From assembly GCF_040546815.1 (NCBI RefSeq), contig NZ_JBEPOO010000001.1, positions 4,092,001-4,156,000 of the forward strand: DNA of 64,000 nt, read 5' to 3'. The notes beneath the pieces are model-generated. The model had not been told where the DNA came from. It saw only the letters and a program-made list of their open reading frames with translations, and searched no databases. The DNA is from Devosia sp. 2618 (GTDB taxonomy: Bacteria > Pseudomonadota > Alphaproteobacteria > Rhizobiales > Devosiaceae). The position numbers and the translations under genes were made by a program. This document shows, in pieces, positions 17,750 to 26,105 of this stretch. How positions within the stretch are numbered: position 1 is the stretch's first letter; every line of letters starts with the position of its first letter.

Positions 17750-18556
17750 TCAGTGCGGTTCGTGCGCGTCTGCGGTGCCCAGCAGCCAGTAGCCGGCGGC
17801 TTTGACATATTCTGGGTTGAACCCGCGCTCGTCAGTCAGATGCGCGCGGACCGCTTTGCTCATCGCGCTTTCGCCGGCGACATAGGCGTAAGCGACGCCG
17901 TCCGGGAAGCTGGCGGCTTTGATGGCGTCGAGGATCAGGCTGGTGCTGCCGGCGGGCTGGCCGTCGCGATAGACGTAGGTCAGCGAAACGTCGGCACTGG
18001 TTTCAAAAGTCTGCTCTTCGGCGGCGTCGGCGACCTCGATCACGGCGACAATCTTGCTTCCGGCAGGCAGTTCCTCGATACGGCGGCCAAGGGCGGGCAG
18101 GGCGGTTTCGTCGCCGGCCAGCAGATACCAGTCGAACGCGGCCGGGATGACGAGCGAGCCGCGCGGCCCGCCGATGACGAGCTTTTGGCCGACAGCGGCT
18201 TGCGCGGCCCAGCTTGATGCAGGGCCATCGCCATGCAGCACGAAATCGAGTTCGATCCAGCCTTCGGCGACATTCCAGTAGCGCGGTGTGTAGTCGCGCA
18301 TTTCGGGGCGTTCGCCGGGGGCAAATTCGGCGCCGCGCTCACCGATGGGGGCCAGTTTTGGCTCGATGCCGTCGGGGAAAAAGAATGCCTTGATGTGATC
18401 GGCGTGGCCGGCTGAGGCAAAGCCGGTCAGATCGCCGGTGGCGCGAATGCGGCGCATCAGGGGCGTAATGTGCGTGACCGAGGTAACGTCGAGCAGGCGC
18501 ATGCGCGCTTCCTGGCGAACGCGAATGGGGGCGCGTGGATCGGTGATCTCGGACAT
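17750..18556 (-). CDS. Siderophore-interacting protein (FAD-dependent ferric-siderophore reductase)
   Basis: This 268-residue cytoplasmic flavoprotein releases iron from imported siderophores by reduction. The FAD-binding barrel has RDYTPRYWNVAEGWIELDFVLHG, matching the family RxYTxR motif, and GPASSWAAQAAVG. The C-terminal SIP domain follows with LLAGDETALPALGRRIEELP and YVAGESAMSKAVRAHL. Length and order are typical. The start ATG has an AGGAATTAA sequence upstream. No TonB receptor or siderophore ABC genes are in the window, so its partners lie elsewhere. Confidence 0.92.
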   Translation of the reverse strand: MSEITDPRAPIRVRQEARMRLLDVTSVTHITPLMRRIRATGDLTGFASAGHADHIKAFFFPDGIEPKLAPIGERGAEFAPGERPEMRDYTPRYWNVAEGWIELDFVLHGDGPASSWAAQAAVGQKLVIGGPRGSLVIPAAFDWYLLAGDETALPALGRRIEELPAGSKIVAVIEVADAAEEQTFETSADVSLTYVYRDGQPAGSTSLILDAIKAASFPDGVAYAYVAGESAMSKAVRAHLTDERGFNPEYVKAAGYWLLGTADAHEPH

Positions 18557-18609
18557 GACTTTAATTCCTGAATTGTTTAGTCAGCATTTAGGCTGCCGAC
18601 CGACAATGT

Positions 18610-19515
18610 TCAAGGCAGTTTGGGCGGCGTGTGGTCGGCGGCAATCTGTAGACGCGACAGCAGCGCCGGGATGTCGGCAGGTCCGTCTATGGCGAGGGCG
18701 CTGAATTCCAGCGGCGGGTCGGCCCGTACGGTCAATGTGTAGTCGCCCACCATTTTGGGGAACGCCTCGACAAAACTGGTGAGTGCAGCCTTGGCGTCGC
18801 CGGGAACATTGTCGTCTGGCAATGCAGCGATGAAAGCCACGGCGGACTTTTTGTAGCCGTCAATCAGGGGGCGTGGATCTTCATCATAAGGCAAGGAGTT
18901 GAGGATGAACGGCACGGTCATGGATGACAGGAAACGGGCATCGATCACTTCTACGATCAGTTCCTCCATGGCGCCGGGCAATCGCGTCAGGTCGAAAAAC
19001 TGGTCTGGATCCATCTCGGCGTCCGAAAAACGCCCCGACACCCGGAACGACGCGTCATAGTCAGAGGCCGCAACGCTGAAATCGGCTAGGTCGACCGTCC
19101 GCTTCTGCTTGTCCCAGCGATAGGCCAGGTGGACGTCCAGTTGCTGTGCCTGAACCTCGATCATGTAGTCGGTCATCAAGCTCCCGGTGTCGGGAGCAAG
19201 GCGGAGACCCTTCACGGAGAGGTCGATCTCCGTTGGCAGGGAGTCATTGTTGTAACTGGTGAATAGTTCCGGGGCGATCAGTGTCGCCTCGCCGATGCGA
19301 TAGCGGGTCATGCTGCCGGCGCCAATGAACACATTGGTGAGCTTGCAGCCAGTTTCGAGGTCTTCAACAGTGCTGTCTGCCTCGACTGCGAACAGGCCAA
19401 TGCTTTTGACCAGCGCAGCGCAGGTGGTCGGCGCCACCGCTTTCTTGTCGGCCTGCGCATGGGCTGTGGCGGGCGTGAGAACGGCGACAGCGGCCAGGAC
19501 AGCGAGAAAACGCAT
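18610..19515 (-). CDS. Secreted protein of unknown function
   Basis: I do not recognise this 301-residue protein. It starts with a clear Sec signal peptide (MRFLAVLAAVAVLTPATAHA). The mature part has two cysteines (TTCAALV and ETGCKLTN) that could form a disulfide, and alternates beta-like stretches with acidic loops. It has no further membrane segment. It lies between the siderophore-interacting flavoprotein gene and a COG4091-type dehydrogenase on the same strand, with gaps over 50 bases on each side, so co-transcription is possible but not shown. The regular hydrophobic pattern in VSLKGL-like strands hints at a lipid-binding or envelope role, but this is speculation. Confidence 0.75.
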   Translation of the reverse strand: MRFLAVLAAVAVLTPATAHAQADKKAVAPTTCAALVKSIGLFAVEADSTVEDLETGCKLTNVFIGAGSMTRYRIGEATLIAPELFTSYNNDSLPTEIDLSVKGLRLAPDTGSLMTDYMIEVQAQQLDVHLAYRWDKQKRTVDLADFSVAASDYDASFRVSGRFSDAEMDPDQFFDLTRLPGAMEELIVEVIDARFLSSMTVPFILNSLPYDEDPRPLIDGYKKSAVAFIAALPDDNVPGDAKAALTSFVEAFPKMVGDYTLTVRADPPLEFSALAIDGPADIPALLSRLQIAADHTPPKLP

Positions 19516-19588
19516 GTGAGCTCCGGGGTTTAGGTCTGAGCAGTCCGCCGGACAAGCACGGCAGGAATGTGGCGATCAACCGTACCTG

Positions 19589-20908
19589 TTAGGGGATGAG
19601 TCCAAGCATTTTGTCCTGCTCGCGGCGCAGCGCATAGAGGCGTGTGGAAGTGTCGGGCTGGCTATTGGCGGTGGTCAGCAACTCGCCTTTTTTGATCGCA
19701 GCCGTGACCTTGCCGCCTTCGAGCAGCCCCACGGGAACGGCGCCGGCGGCGCGGCTGTCGGTGACGGTCATGGTATAGCTGCGATAGCAGGTTTCCCCGA
19801 TGGCATCGAAGGTCTCGCCGGGTTTGAGGTCGCGCTTGGCGACGGCGCAGACTTCGGCGACCGGCTGGGCCAGTGGCACCATGTCTGGCTTGCCGTGCAG
19901 CATGATGCGGGCACAGGTCAGCGGCACTTCAAGGCTGGTCAGGTGATAGGGGCGGAAGAAGCTGTAATAGGGGCCGTGGCCGATATGGAGGTCGTCCATG
20001 CGCTCGATAATGCGCGGATGCTCGGCCTTGACGATGACGAAAACGCCGGGCGCGACGCCCTTGCCGACCGTGTAATCGACGACGCCCATCTTGTTGAGCA
20101 GGCCGCCATCTTCCTTGGGGATCAGCACCTTGGCCATGACGTCGCGGTCAGCCTTGGGGCCGTGCATGCCGGGCACATCGGGCACCAGGCCAGTCGCATT
20201 GGCGATGGCGCACATCTCGACCATGGTTTTGCTGCCATCGACGAACTCGACCAGCATGCGCGGGTTCATGTTGCGGCGGATCGCTTCGGCTCGATAGTCG
20301 TCTGGCACGGCGTCATAGTTGAGCGGGTTGTTCTTGCCCTTGCCGGCGGCGACGATGGGTAGGCCCAGCGCCGAGACGAACTCGATCAGCTCCATACAGG
20401 AGCTTGGTTCATCGCCCGCGCCAACCGAATAGACCACGCCCAGCCTGTCGGCCTGGGCCTTGAGATAGGGGCCGATGGTGACGTCGGCTTCGACATTCAT
20501 CATCACCAGATGCTTGCCGTGTTCCATGGCCGAGAGACAATAGTCGGCGGCAACGCCGGGCTTGCCGGTAGCGTCGATGACGACATCGATATTGGGTGTG
20601 GCAACCAGGGTTTCGGCCGAGGTTATGGCGATCTTGCCGGCCTCGATGGCGGCGGTCGCCTTGGCGACGGTGTCGGCTTCGCGGCCGTGGCTGTCATCGC
20701 CATAGGCGATGGTCATGGCGTCGAGCGCGGTATGGGGGCGGCGCGTCGCAATGGCGGCCATTTCGATGCCGGTCATCAGCGACATCTGCGTCACCAGATC
20801 GGTGCCCATTTCGCCCGACCCGATAACGCCGACCCGGATCGGCTTGCCGCTTTCGGCGCGGGCTGCGAGGTCGCGGGCGAGGCCGGTCAGGGCAATTTTG
20901 GAGGTCAT
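19589..20908 (-). CDS. Homoserine-dehydrogenase-like oxidoreductase with SAF domain (COG4091 type)
   Basis: This 439-residue protein has an N-terminal Rossmann fold (VGVIGSGEMGTDLVTQM) that binds NAD(P), followed by an oxidoreductase middle (DVVIDATGKPGVAADYCL, SVGAGDEPSSCMELIEF). A C-terminal SAF domain starts near KRDLKPGETFDAIGE. This architecture matches a family annotated as predicted homoserine dehydrogenase with SAF domain; it is not the biosynthetic homoserine dehydrogenase. Relatives are often found in sugar-acid or polyol catabolic operons, but no such genes adjoin it here, so the substrate is unknown. Confidence 0.85.
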   Translation of the reverse strand: MTSKIALTGLARDLAARAESGKPIRVGVIGSGEMGTDLVTQMSLMTGIEMAAIATRRPHTALDAMTIAYGDDSHGREADTVAKATAAIEAGKIAITSAETLVATPNIDVVIDATGKPGVAADYCLSAMEHGKHLVMMNVEADVTIGPYLKAQADRLGVVYSVGAGDEPSSCMELIEFVSALGLPIVAAGKGKNNPLNYDAVPDDYRAEAIRRNMNPRMLVEFVDGSKTMVEMCAIANATGLVPDVPGMHGPKADRDVMAKVLIPKEDGGLLNKMGVVDYTVGKGVAPGVFVIVKAEHPRIIERMDDLHIGHGPYYSFFRPYHLTSLEVPLTCARIMLHGKPDMVPLAQPVAEVCAVAKRDLKPGETFDAIGETCYRSYTMTVTDSRAAGAVPVGLLEGGKVTAAIKKGELLTTANSQPDTSTRLYALRREQDKMLGLIP

Positions 20909-21132
20909 GACGTATCCGATCGAGGTTATGGGATTGGGTTAACCCCCTCCCAAGCTGCACCGCAAGAGGGCAGATGATCCCAGATGGATGCGCGCGCGCC
21001 GGTGTTTGGCCGCAGATGGCCAGCACAGCAAGAGTTTTGACCCGCTTCGGCCTGCGTTAGGGTTAGCACTTCTTAAACCGTTCGAGTGGAAAATGGGGGT
21101 TGGAGAAACCTCCGAGGGGCACGCATCCGCAT

Positions 21133-21420
21133 ATGGTCAGCCAGGCCAAGAAAACCATCGCATTGCCAGCGGTCATGGACCTCGATTCACTCGATGGGAT
21201 TCGTGATGGGCTGATCGATGCGATCGAGGAAAGTTCGATCTGCGTCACCGCCGCTGGCGTCGAGCGCGTGTCGACCAATGCCTTGTTCATGCTGATCAGT
21301 GCTGCGCAGACCGCCCGAAGCAATCAGTTTGAATTCACTATCGAGCAGCCGAGCGCGGCGATGATGACCGCGATCGAACGACTGGGCCTGGGTGCCCAGT
21401 TTTCAGGGATGATTAAATGA
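21133..21420 (+). CDS. STAS-domain protein at the head of the chemotaxis operon
   Basis: This protein of about 95 residues is a single STAS domain (KTIALPAVMDLDSLDGIRDGL at the N-terminus, VERVSTNALFMLISAAQTA around the usual Ser/Thr phosphorylation site). In alphaproteobacterial chemotaxis operons a STAS protein commonly precedes cheY and cheA. The frame is open from a TTG at 21100; I prefer ATG 21133 because the family N-terminus starts there, though GAGGGG is rather far upstream. Its stop overlaps the cheY start as ATGA. Confidence 0.85.
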   Translation: MVSQAKKTIALPAVMDLDSLDGIRDGLIDAIEESSICVTAAGVERVSTNALFMLISAAQTARSNQFEFTIEQPSAAMMTAIERLGLGAQFSGMIK

Positions 21421-21785
21421 CGACTTTGCGGGTTCTCACGGTAGACGATTCGAGAACGATCCTGGCCATGCTGCACCATACGCTGAGCAATGCCGGATTT
21501 GAGGTGCTGCAGGCCGAAGACGGCAAGCAGGGGCTCGATCTGCTCAAGACTGAGACGGTTGATGTGGTAATCACCGACATCAACATGCCCGTCATGGATG
21601 GCATCGAGTTCATCAAGCATGTGCGGGCCAGCGGCCAGCATCAGAGCTTGCCGATCCTGATCCTGACTACCGAAACCAGCCAGGACAAGCGCGATCAGGG
21701 CAAGGCCGCGGGCGGCACCGGCTGGATCGTCAAGCCGTTCGACCCCGAAAAACTGATCTCGGTTATTCACCGGGTCGTCCACTAA
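21417..21785 (+). CDS. cheY: Chemotaxis response regulator CheY (first copy)
   Basis: This 122-residue single receiver domain has the acidic pair in VDDSRT (D10, D11), the phospho-acceptor D54 in ITDINMPVMDG, the Thr of LTTETSQ and the Lys of IVKPFDPEK. All catalytic residues are present. It overlaps the STAS gene and lies just before cheA. With a second CheY in the cluster, one probably binds the motor and the other may act as a phosphate sink, as described for related rhizobia; the sequence does not say which does which. Confidence 0.93.
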   Translation: MTTLRVLTVDDSRTILAMLHHTLSNAGFEVLQAEDGKQGLDLLKTETVDVVITDINMPVMDGIEFIKHVRASGQHQSLPILILTTETSQDKRDQGKAAGGTGWIVKPFDPEKLISVIHRVVH

Positions 21786-21818
21786 GGCTTGATACCCAGA
21801 AGGGTTGGACGTGTTTGC

Positions 21819-24161
21819 ATGAGCGATCTCGACGAGTTCAAAGCAACCTATTTCGATGAATGCTCTGAGCTTCTGACCGAGCTTGAAGAGCAGTTTGCGG
21901 CCATCGAAGCCGGCGAACGCGATGCGGATCGTCTCAATGCCGTGTTCCGGGCCATCCACTCGATCAAGGGTGGCGCCGGGGCGTTCGGCTTTTCGGCGCT
22001 GGTGGGCTTTGCCCATGCCTATGAAACGCTGCTCGATTATGTGCGTGATGGCCGTATCGAGATGAGCGATGACGTGGTGACGCTATGCATCCGCGCCAAC
22101 GACATTGTCGCCGATCATGTGAGCGCCGCCCGGACTGGTGAAGTGCTGCCGGCTGAATATGGGCTCGATGAAAAAGCGCGGTTCGATGCGCTGGCCCGTG
22201 GCGAGAGCATCGAAGACGAGGACGAGAACGGCGAACCGCTCGAAGAGTTCGATTTCGAATTCACGCCGGTGATGGTCAATCTCGACGCGGTCGGTCCATC
22301 CGATGCCTTCGAGATGGGCGACGCATTCGATCTCGACGACGCGTTCGACAGCGCGCCGCTGCAGGCCGAAGTCGGCCATTGGGAAATCAATTTCACGCCG
22401 CATCGCGCGCTCTATGCGCGGGCCAATGATCCGCTGCTGCTGTTCCGCGAGCTGGCTGCGCTCGGCGATATGCATGTGCGCGCTGTACTTCGCGATATTC
22501 CGCCACTGGCTGAGTTCGAGCCGTTCGACGTTTATTGCTCGTGGGAAATCAGTCTGGTTTCCGCCAGCGTCACCGAGGCGCTGATCCGGGAGGTCTTTGA
22601 GTTTGTCGAAGGCGATTGCGACATCGTCATCGCACAAGTTGGCGATGTGCCGATGGCGCAGCCAAAGCCGGTCTTTGTCGAACCAGAGGTCGAGGCCGTC
22701 GTCGAGATTGAGGAGCCGCCAGCCGATCTGCTGGCGCTGGCCGATGACGAAGTGGCCGACCTGCTGAGCCTTGTGTCAGAACTCACCACGACGCCAACCG
22801 CTGAGCCGCTGCCGGACGTTCTGGCTGATCCCGTGCAGGACATTTTCGACGAAGCGCCGGTGATGAGCTTTGCCGAGCTTGCCGCCAGCATTCCGCCGCC
22901 ACCACCCAAACCCGCCCCGGTTGCTCCGGTACGCGCCATGGCGCCCGCGAGCGACAGTGAAGAGTCCACTGGCCGCAGCGTTGGCGTTCAGTCGATCCGG
23001 GTCGATCTCGATAAGGTCGACCGCGTCGTCAACATGGTCAGCGAGCTGGTTATCACCCAGTCGATGCTGACCCAGCAGATGGATGAGGCTCTGCGCGCCA
23101 AATATACCGAGCTGGTGCGTGGGCTCGAAGTTCTGGCTCAGACCACGCGCGGCCTGCAGGATTCCGTGATGGCGATCCGCGCGCAGCCGGTCAAATCGGT
23201 GTTCAGCCGCATGCCGCGCCTTGTGCGCGAGCTGTCGTCGCAGACCGGCAAGAAAATTCGGCTGGAAACGGTCGGCGAAAATACCGAAATCGACAAGACG
23301 GTGATCGAACAGCTGTCCGATCCGTTGACGCACATGATCCGCAATTCGGCTGATCACGGCATCGAGTCGCCGGAAAAACGCGTGGCCATGGGCAAGTCCG
23401 AAACCGGCACCGTGCGGCTGTCGGCCGAGCAGTCGGGTGGCAATATCCTGATTGCGGTCGAGGACGATGGCGCCGGCATCAACCGCGAGCGCGTGCTGCA
23501 ACTGGCGCGCGACAAGGGCATCGTGGCGCCAGATGTGCAGCCCACCGACGAGCAGATCGACCAGCTGATTTTCGCACCCGGGTTTTCGACGGCCGAGGCG
23601 CTGAGCGATATTTCGGGCCGCGGCGTCGGCATGGATGTCGTTTTGTCCAATATCAAGAAAATCGGCGGCTCGGTGCATGTCCGCTCCTGGACCGGCAAGG
23701 GCACGCGCATGACCCTTCGGCTGCCACTGACGCTGGCGGTGCTCGATGTCATGCTGGTCAAGGTTGGCCCGTCGCCCTACGTGGTACCCCTGTCCTCGAT
23801 TGTTGAAACCATTCAATGTTCGCGCGCTAGCTTTGAGCGAGTGCCGAGCGGTGGCCAGGTGCTGCAGGTGCGCGGCGAATATGTGCAGGTCATCGATCTG
23901 GCGACGCGCTTTGGCATGGCCAGCGAGCACGCCTCGGAAAGCCGGTTCGTGGTGCTGTGCGAGGCCGAAGGCAACAGCAAGGTCGCGCTGATCGTCGATG
24001 ACATCATCGGCCAGCAGCAGGTGGTGATCAAATCGCTGGAAGAGAATTTTGAACGGGTCGATGGTATTGCTGGTGGCACGATCCTGGGCGACGGCAATGT
24101 CGCGCTGATCGTGGACGTGCAGGGCCTCAAGACCAATGTCGTGCATAAAAGTGCGGCTTAG
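21819..24161 (+). CDS. cheA: Chemotaxis histidine kinase CheA
   Basis: This 780-residue kinase autophosphorylates in response to receptors and passes phosphate to CheY and CheB. The HPt domain has the phospho-acceptor H47 in AIHSIKGGAG. An acidic linker and a P2-like region (about residues 150-270, with WEINFTPHRALYARANDPLL) follow, then a Pro/Ala-rich linker and dimerisation helices (SIRVDLDKVDRVVNMVSEL). The ATPase domain has N box HMIRNSADHGIE and G box GRGVGMDVV. The CheW-like domain is C-terminal. The ATG at 21819 starts the family sequence MSDLDEFKATYFDE. Confidence 0.95.
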   Translation: MSDLDEFKATYFDECSELLTELEEQFAAIEAGERDADRLNAVFRAIHSIKGGAGAFGFSALVGFAHAYETLLDYVRDGRIEMSDDVVTLCIRANDIVADHVSAARTGEVLPAEYGLDEKARFDALARGESIEDEDENGEPLEEFDFEFTPVMVNLDAVGPSDAFEMGDAFDLDDAFDSAPLQAEVGHWEINFTPHRALYARANDPLLLFRELAALGDMHVRAVLRDIPPLAEFEPFDVYCSWEISLVSASVTEALIREVFEFVEGDCDIVIAQVGDVPMAQPKPVFVEPEVEAVVEIEEPPADLLALADDEVADLLSLVSELTTTPTAEPLPDVLADPVQDIFDEAPVMSFAELAASIPPPPPKPAPVAPVRAMAPASDSEESTGRSVGVQSIRVDLDKVDRVVNMVSELVITQSMLTQQMDEALRAKYTELVRGLEVLAQTTRGLQDSVMAIRAQPVKSVFSRMPRLVRELSSQTGKKIRLETVGENTEIDKTVIEQLSDPLTHMIRNSADHGIESPEKRVAMGKSETGTVRLSAEQSGGNILIAVEDDGAGINRERVLQLARDKGIVAPDVQPTDEQIDQLIFAPGFSTAEALSDISGRGVGMDVVLSNIKKIGGSVHVRSWTGKGTRMTLRLPLTLAVLDVMLVKVGPSPYVVPLSSIVETIQCSRASFERVPSGGQVLQVRGEYVQVIDLATRFGMASEHASESRFVVLCEAEGNSKVALIVDDIIGQQQVVIKSLEENFERVDGIAGGTILGDGNVALIVDVQGLKTNVVHKSAA

Positions 24162-24238
24162 GCCGCGATTGACCGAACAGCCTGCCGGCTGAGTAACAAG
24201 CGTAGCCGCCCAGAACAGGCGGCAGAAAGGCAATGATG

Positions 24239-24727
24239 ATGGAAGCGCTGAGTTTGCGTGACGATATGGCCGACAATTCCGCCGCCTCGGCCCAGAATTC
24301 CCTGCAGCTGATTGCCTTCTCGATCGGCGAGCAGACTTATGGCGTCGAAATCACCACAGTGCGCGAAATCCGCGCCTGGAACGGCGCAACGCCACTGCCG
24401 AATACACGCGAGTTCGTGCGCGGCGTAATTAACCTGCGCGGCACTATTGTGCCGATTTTTGATTTGCGCGCACGCTTTGGTGATGGTCAGACCTCGCCGA
24501 CCAAAAACCACGTTGTTGTGGTGATGAGTGTGGGTGACAAGTGGGTCGGGCTTCTGGTTGATGCGGTGAGCGATATTCTCACCGTCTCCAAGGACGACAT
24601 CCACAATGTGCCAGAAGGCAATTCGATCGATACCGAACTGCTCAACGGCATCGTCACTCATGACAACCGGATGGTCGGGTTGATCGACCTACATGCCGTG
24701 ATCAGCGGTGTGCGGGCCGAGAGCTAG
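24239..24727 (+). CDS. cheW: Chemotaxis coupling protein CheW
   Basis: This protein of about 162 residues couples CheA to receptors. The CheW fold is clear: LQLIAFSIGEQTYGVEITTVREIR, then TREFVRGVINLRGTIVPIFDLR and GLLVDAVSDILTV. Three ATG codons follow one another (24233, 24236, 24239); AAAGG at 24226-24230 is best spaced for the last. It follows cheA by about 75 bases and ends before a strong terminator, so the first transcription unit is STAS-cheY-cheA-cheW. Confidence 0.93.
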   Translation: MEALSLRDDMADNSAASAQNSLQLIAFSIGEQTYGVEITTVREIRAWNGATPLPNTREFVRGVINLRGTIVPIFDLRARFGDGQTSPTKNHVVVVMSVGDKWVGLLVDAVSDILTVSKDDIHNVPEGNSIDTELLNGIVTHDNRMVGLIDLHAVISGVRAES

Positions 24728-24754
24728 ATCTTGCTCAATTAAGGCTATCGCGAG

Positions 24755-24775
24755 GGGCGCTACAGCGCCCTTTTT
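24755..24775 (+). terminator. Rho-independent terminator after cheW
   Basis: GGGCGC-TACA-GCGCCC is followed by TTTTT about 30 bases past the cheW stop. It ends the first chemotaxis transcription unit. Confidence 0.85.
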
Positions 24776-24795
24776 GCTTTCCCGATCTAAGAAAT

Positions 24796-24818
24796 GAAAA
24801 AGGCGCCGCATGGCGCCT
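24796..24818 (-). terminator. Rho-independent terminator of the minus-strand CheT/CheZ-like gene
   Basis: Read on the minus strand, AGGCGCC-ATGC-GGCGCCT is followed by a T run, 26 bases after the stop of the gene at 24844. The cheW terminator lies just beyond it, so the two converging units each have their own. Confidence 0.8.
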
Positions 24819-24843
24819 GCTCAATTCTACATTTGCACAAGTG

Positions 24844-25197
24844 CTAAAACAGTTCGGCGTCGCCCGTGCTCCGTTGCGCGGCAATACCGGACAGAGAAGG
24901 AACCCTTAATTCATCAAGGGTCAAACTAGCCCAGATTTCATCGTAGACGCTGTCAGGTGCGGTCGGAGGCAGGAGTGCAAACTGGCGAACCGCCAGCGCC
25001 ATGTTGTGGCAACGCTGTTCGATACGATCCTGGCCCTGGAGGGCGGTCACAATCATCTGTATCGCCTGGCGAACAGATGGCTCAACGCTCAGTGGGCGTT
25101 CGGAAAGCAGTTCGATAGCCTCGGTGATGCCTTCGAGCATTGATGCCGTCTGGCGCGCCGTCTCATCGAGTTCCCTCGCGAGTTTCTGCAGTGACAT
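24844..25197 (-). CDS. Small chemotaxis-cluster protein with CheZ-type DxxxQ motif (CheT-like candidate)
   Basis: This 117-residue protein looks helical throughout. Its central helix carries GQDRIEQRCHNM, in which D57 and Q61 form the DxxxQ pattern that CheZ-type phosphatases use to hydrolyse CheY-phosphate. It is preceded by a long amphipathic helix (residues 3-32). The protein ends GDAELF, much like the CheD tail DDVELF. Rhizobial chemotaxis operons carry a small gene, cheT, with a similar motif, but there it is usually co-directional at the operon end; here it faces cheW. I infer a CheT/CheZ-like role. The ATG at 25197 is chosen because the helical family sequence starts there; the ribosome site is weak. 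Confidence 0.65.
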   Translation of the reverse strand: MSLQKLARELDETARQTASMLEGITEAIELLSERPLSVEPSVRQAIQMIVTALQGQDRIEQRCHNMALAVRQFALLPPTAPDSVYDEIWASLTLDELRVPSLSGIAAQRSTGDAELF

Positions 25198-25360
25198 TAG
25201 ACGTATCCCATCCCATTGCTGGCACCTTAGCCTGCTATTTCTAAACCGCTTCTTGCCACAGGTCTTGGTTTGCTCTGGCTTTAACGACATGGTTATCAAT
25301 TGGCTAACGACTTGGCGCCTACCCTAAGCCCGATTGGGCGCAGGACCTACCAGAGCACAC

Positions 25361-25951
25361 ATGAGTCGGCTGACATCGCTACCTATGGAATTTGATCGGG
25401 GTGTCGCCACCACCGTGCATCAGGGTGACTGTCTTGTTACTCGAGATCAGGATGTCACCTATTCGACAGTGCTGGGATCATGTATTTCTGCCTGCGTGCG
25501 CGACCGGGTCGCCAATGTGGGCGGCATGAACCACTTCCTTCTGGCCGAGCAAAGCGGCCCGGCGCGGGATCGCTCGGCGGCATCGGCCCGCTATGGTGCC
25601 TTTGCCATGGAGCAGTTGATCAACAAGGTGCTGAGCGAAGGCACCGGCCGCAAGTCCAATCTTGAGATCAAGGTGTTTGGCGGCGGCAAGATCAACGCCA
25701 TTCTCAACGATGTCGGCGCCAAGAATATCGACTTCGTACGTCAGTTTCTGGCCGATGAAGGCTATGTCGCCCTCAGCGAAGACCTTGGCGGCACCTATGC
25801 CCGCCGGGTCTTGTTCCGGCCCTATTCCGGGCGCGCCTTCGTCAAGCGCCTCGACAGCAATGCGGCCGAGACGGTGGCCCGCGAAGAAGTTGCCATCGCC
25901 CGCAGCAAGATCCTTGCCCCGTCCCGCACAGACGATGTCGAACTGTTCTAG
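25361..25951 (+). CDS. cheD: Chemoreceptor glutamine deamidase CheD
   Basis: This 196-residue enzyme deamidates glutamines on receptors. The catalytic Cys is C41 in STVLGSCISACV and the His is H58 in GGMNHFLL, 17 residues apart as in characterised CheD proteins. FGGGKINAILNDVGAKNI and the C-terminal half follow the family. The protein ends DDVELF. The frame opens at a TTG further upstream; ATG 25361 gives the best N-terminus although its ribosome site is poor, and ATG 25385 is also possible. It starts a second plus-strand unit after the reversed small gene. Confidence 0.92.
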   Translation: MSRLTSLPMEFDRGVATTVHQGDCLVTRDQDVTYSTVLGSCISACVRDRVANVGGMNHFLLAEQSGPARDRSAASARYGAFAMEQLINKVLSEGTGRKSNLEIKVFGGGKINAILNDVGAKNIDFVRQFLADEGYVALSEDLGGTYARRVLFRPYSGRAFVKRLDSNAAETVAREEVAIARSKILAPSRTDDVELF

Positions 25952-26105
25952 CGCTTCCCAGAACGGGACACTGGTTCACATTCAGGCAAGCTGGCTTAGC
26001 AAAGTCTTACGCGCTAGGCGCCCTTTATAGACTTGGTTAACCATTCCGCGGCTATTATCGCCCGATGTTGGACCCTTCACCGCCGATTTGCCAATCAGGC
26101 CCGCC

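Noticed and set aside
22776..24233. A 485-codon minus-strand frame opposite cheA
   Set aside because: Shadow of the cheA codon pattern; Arg/His/Gln-rich with no domain.
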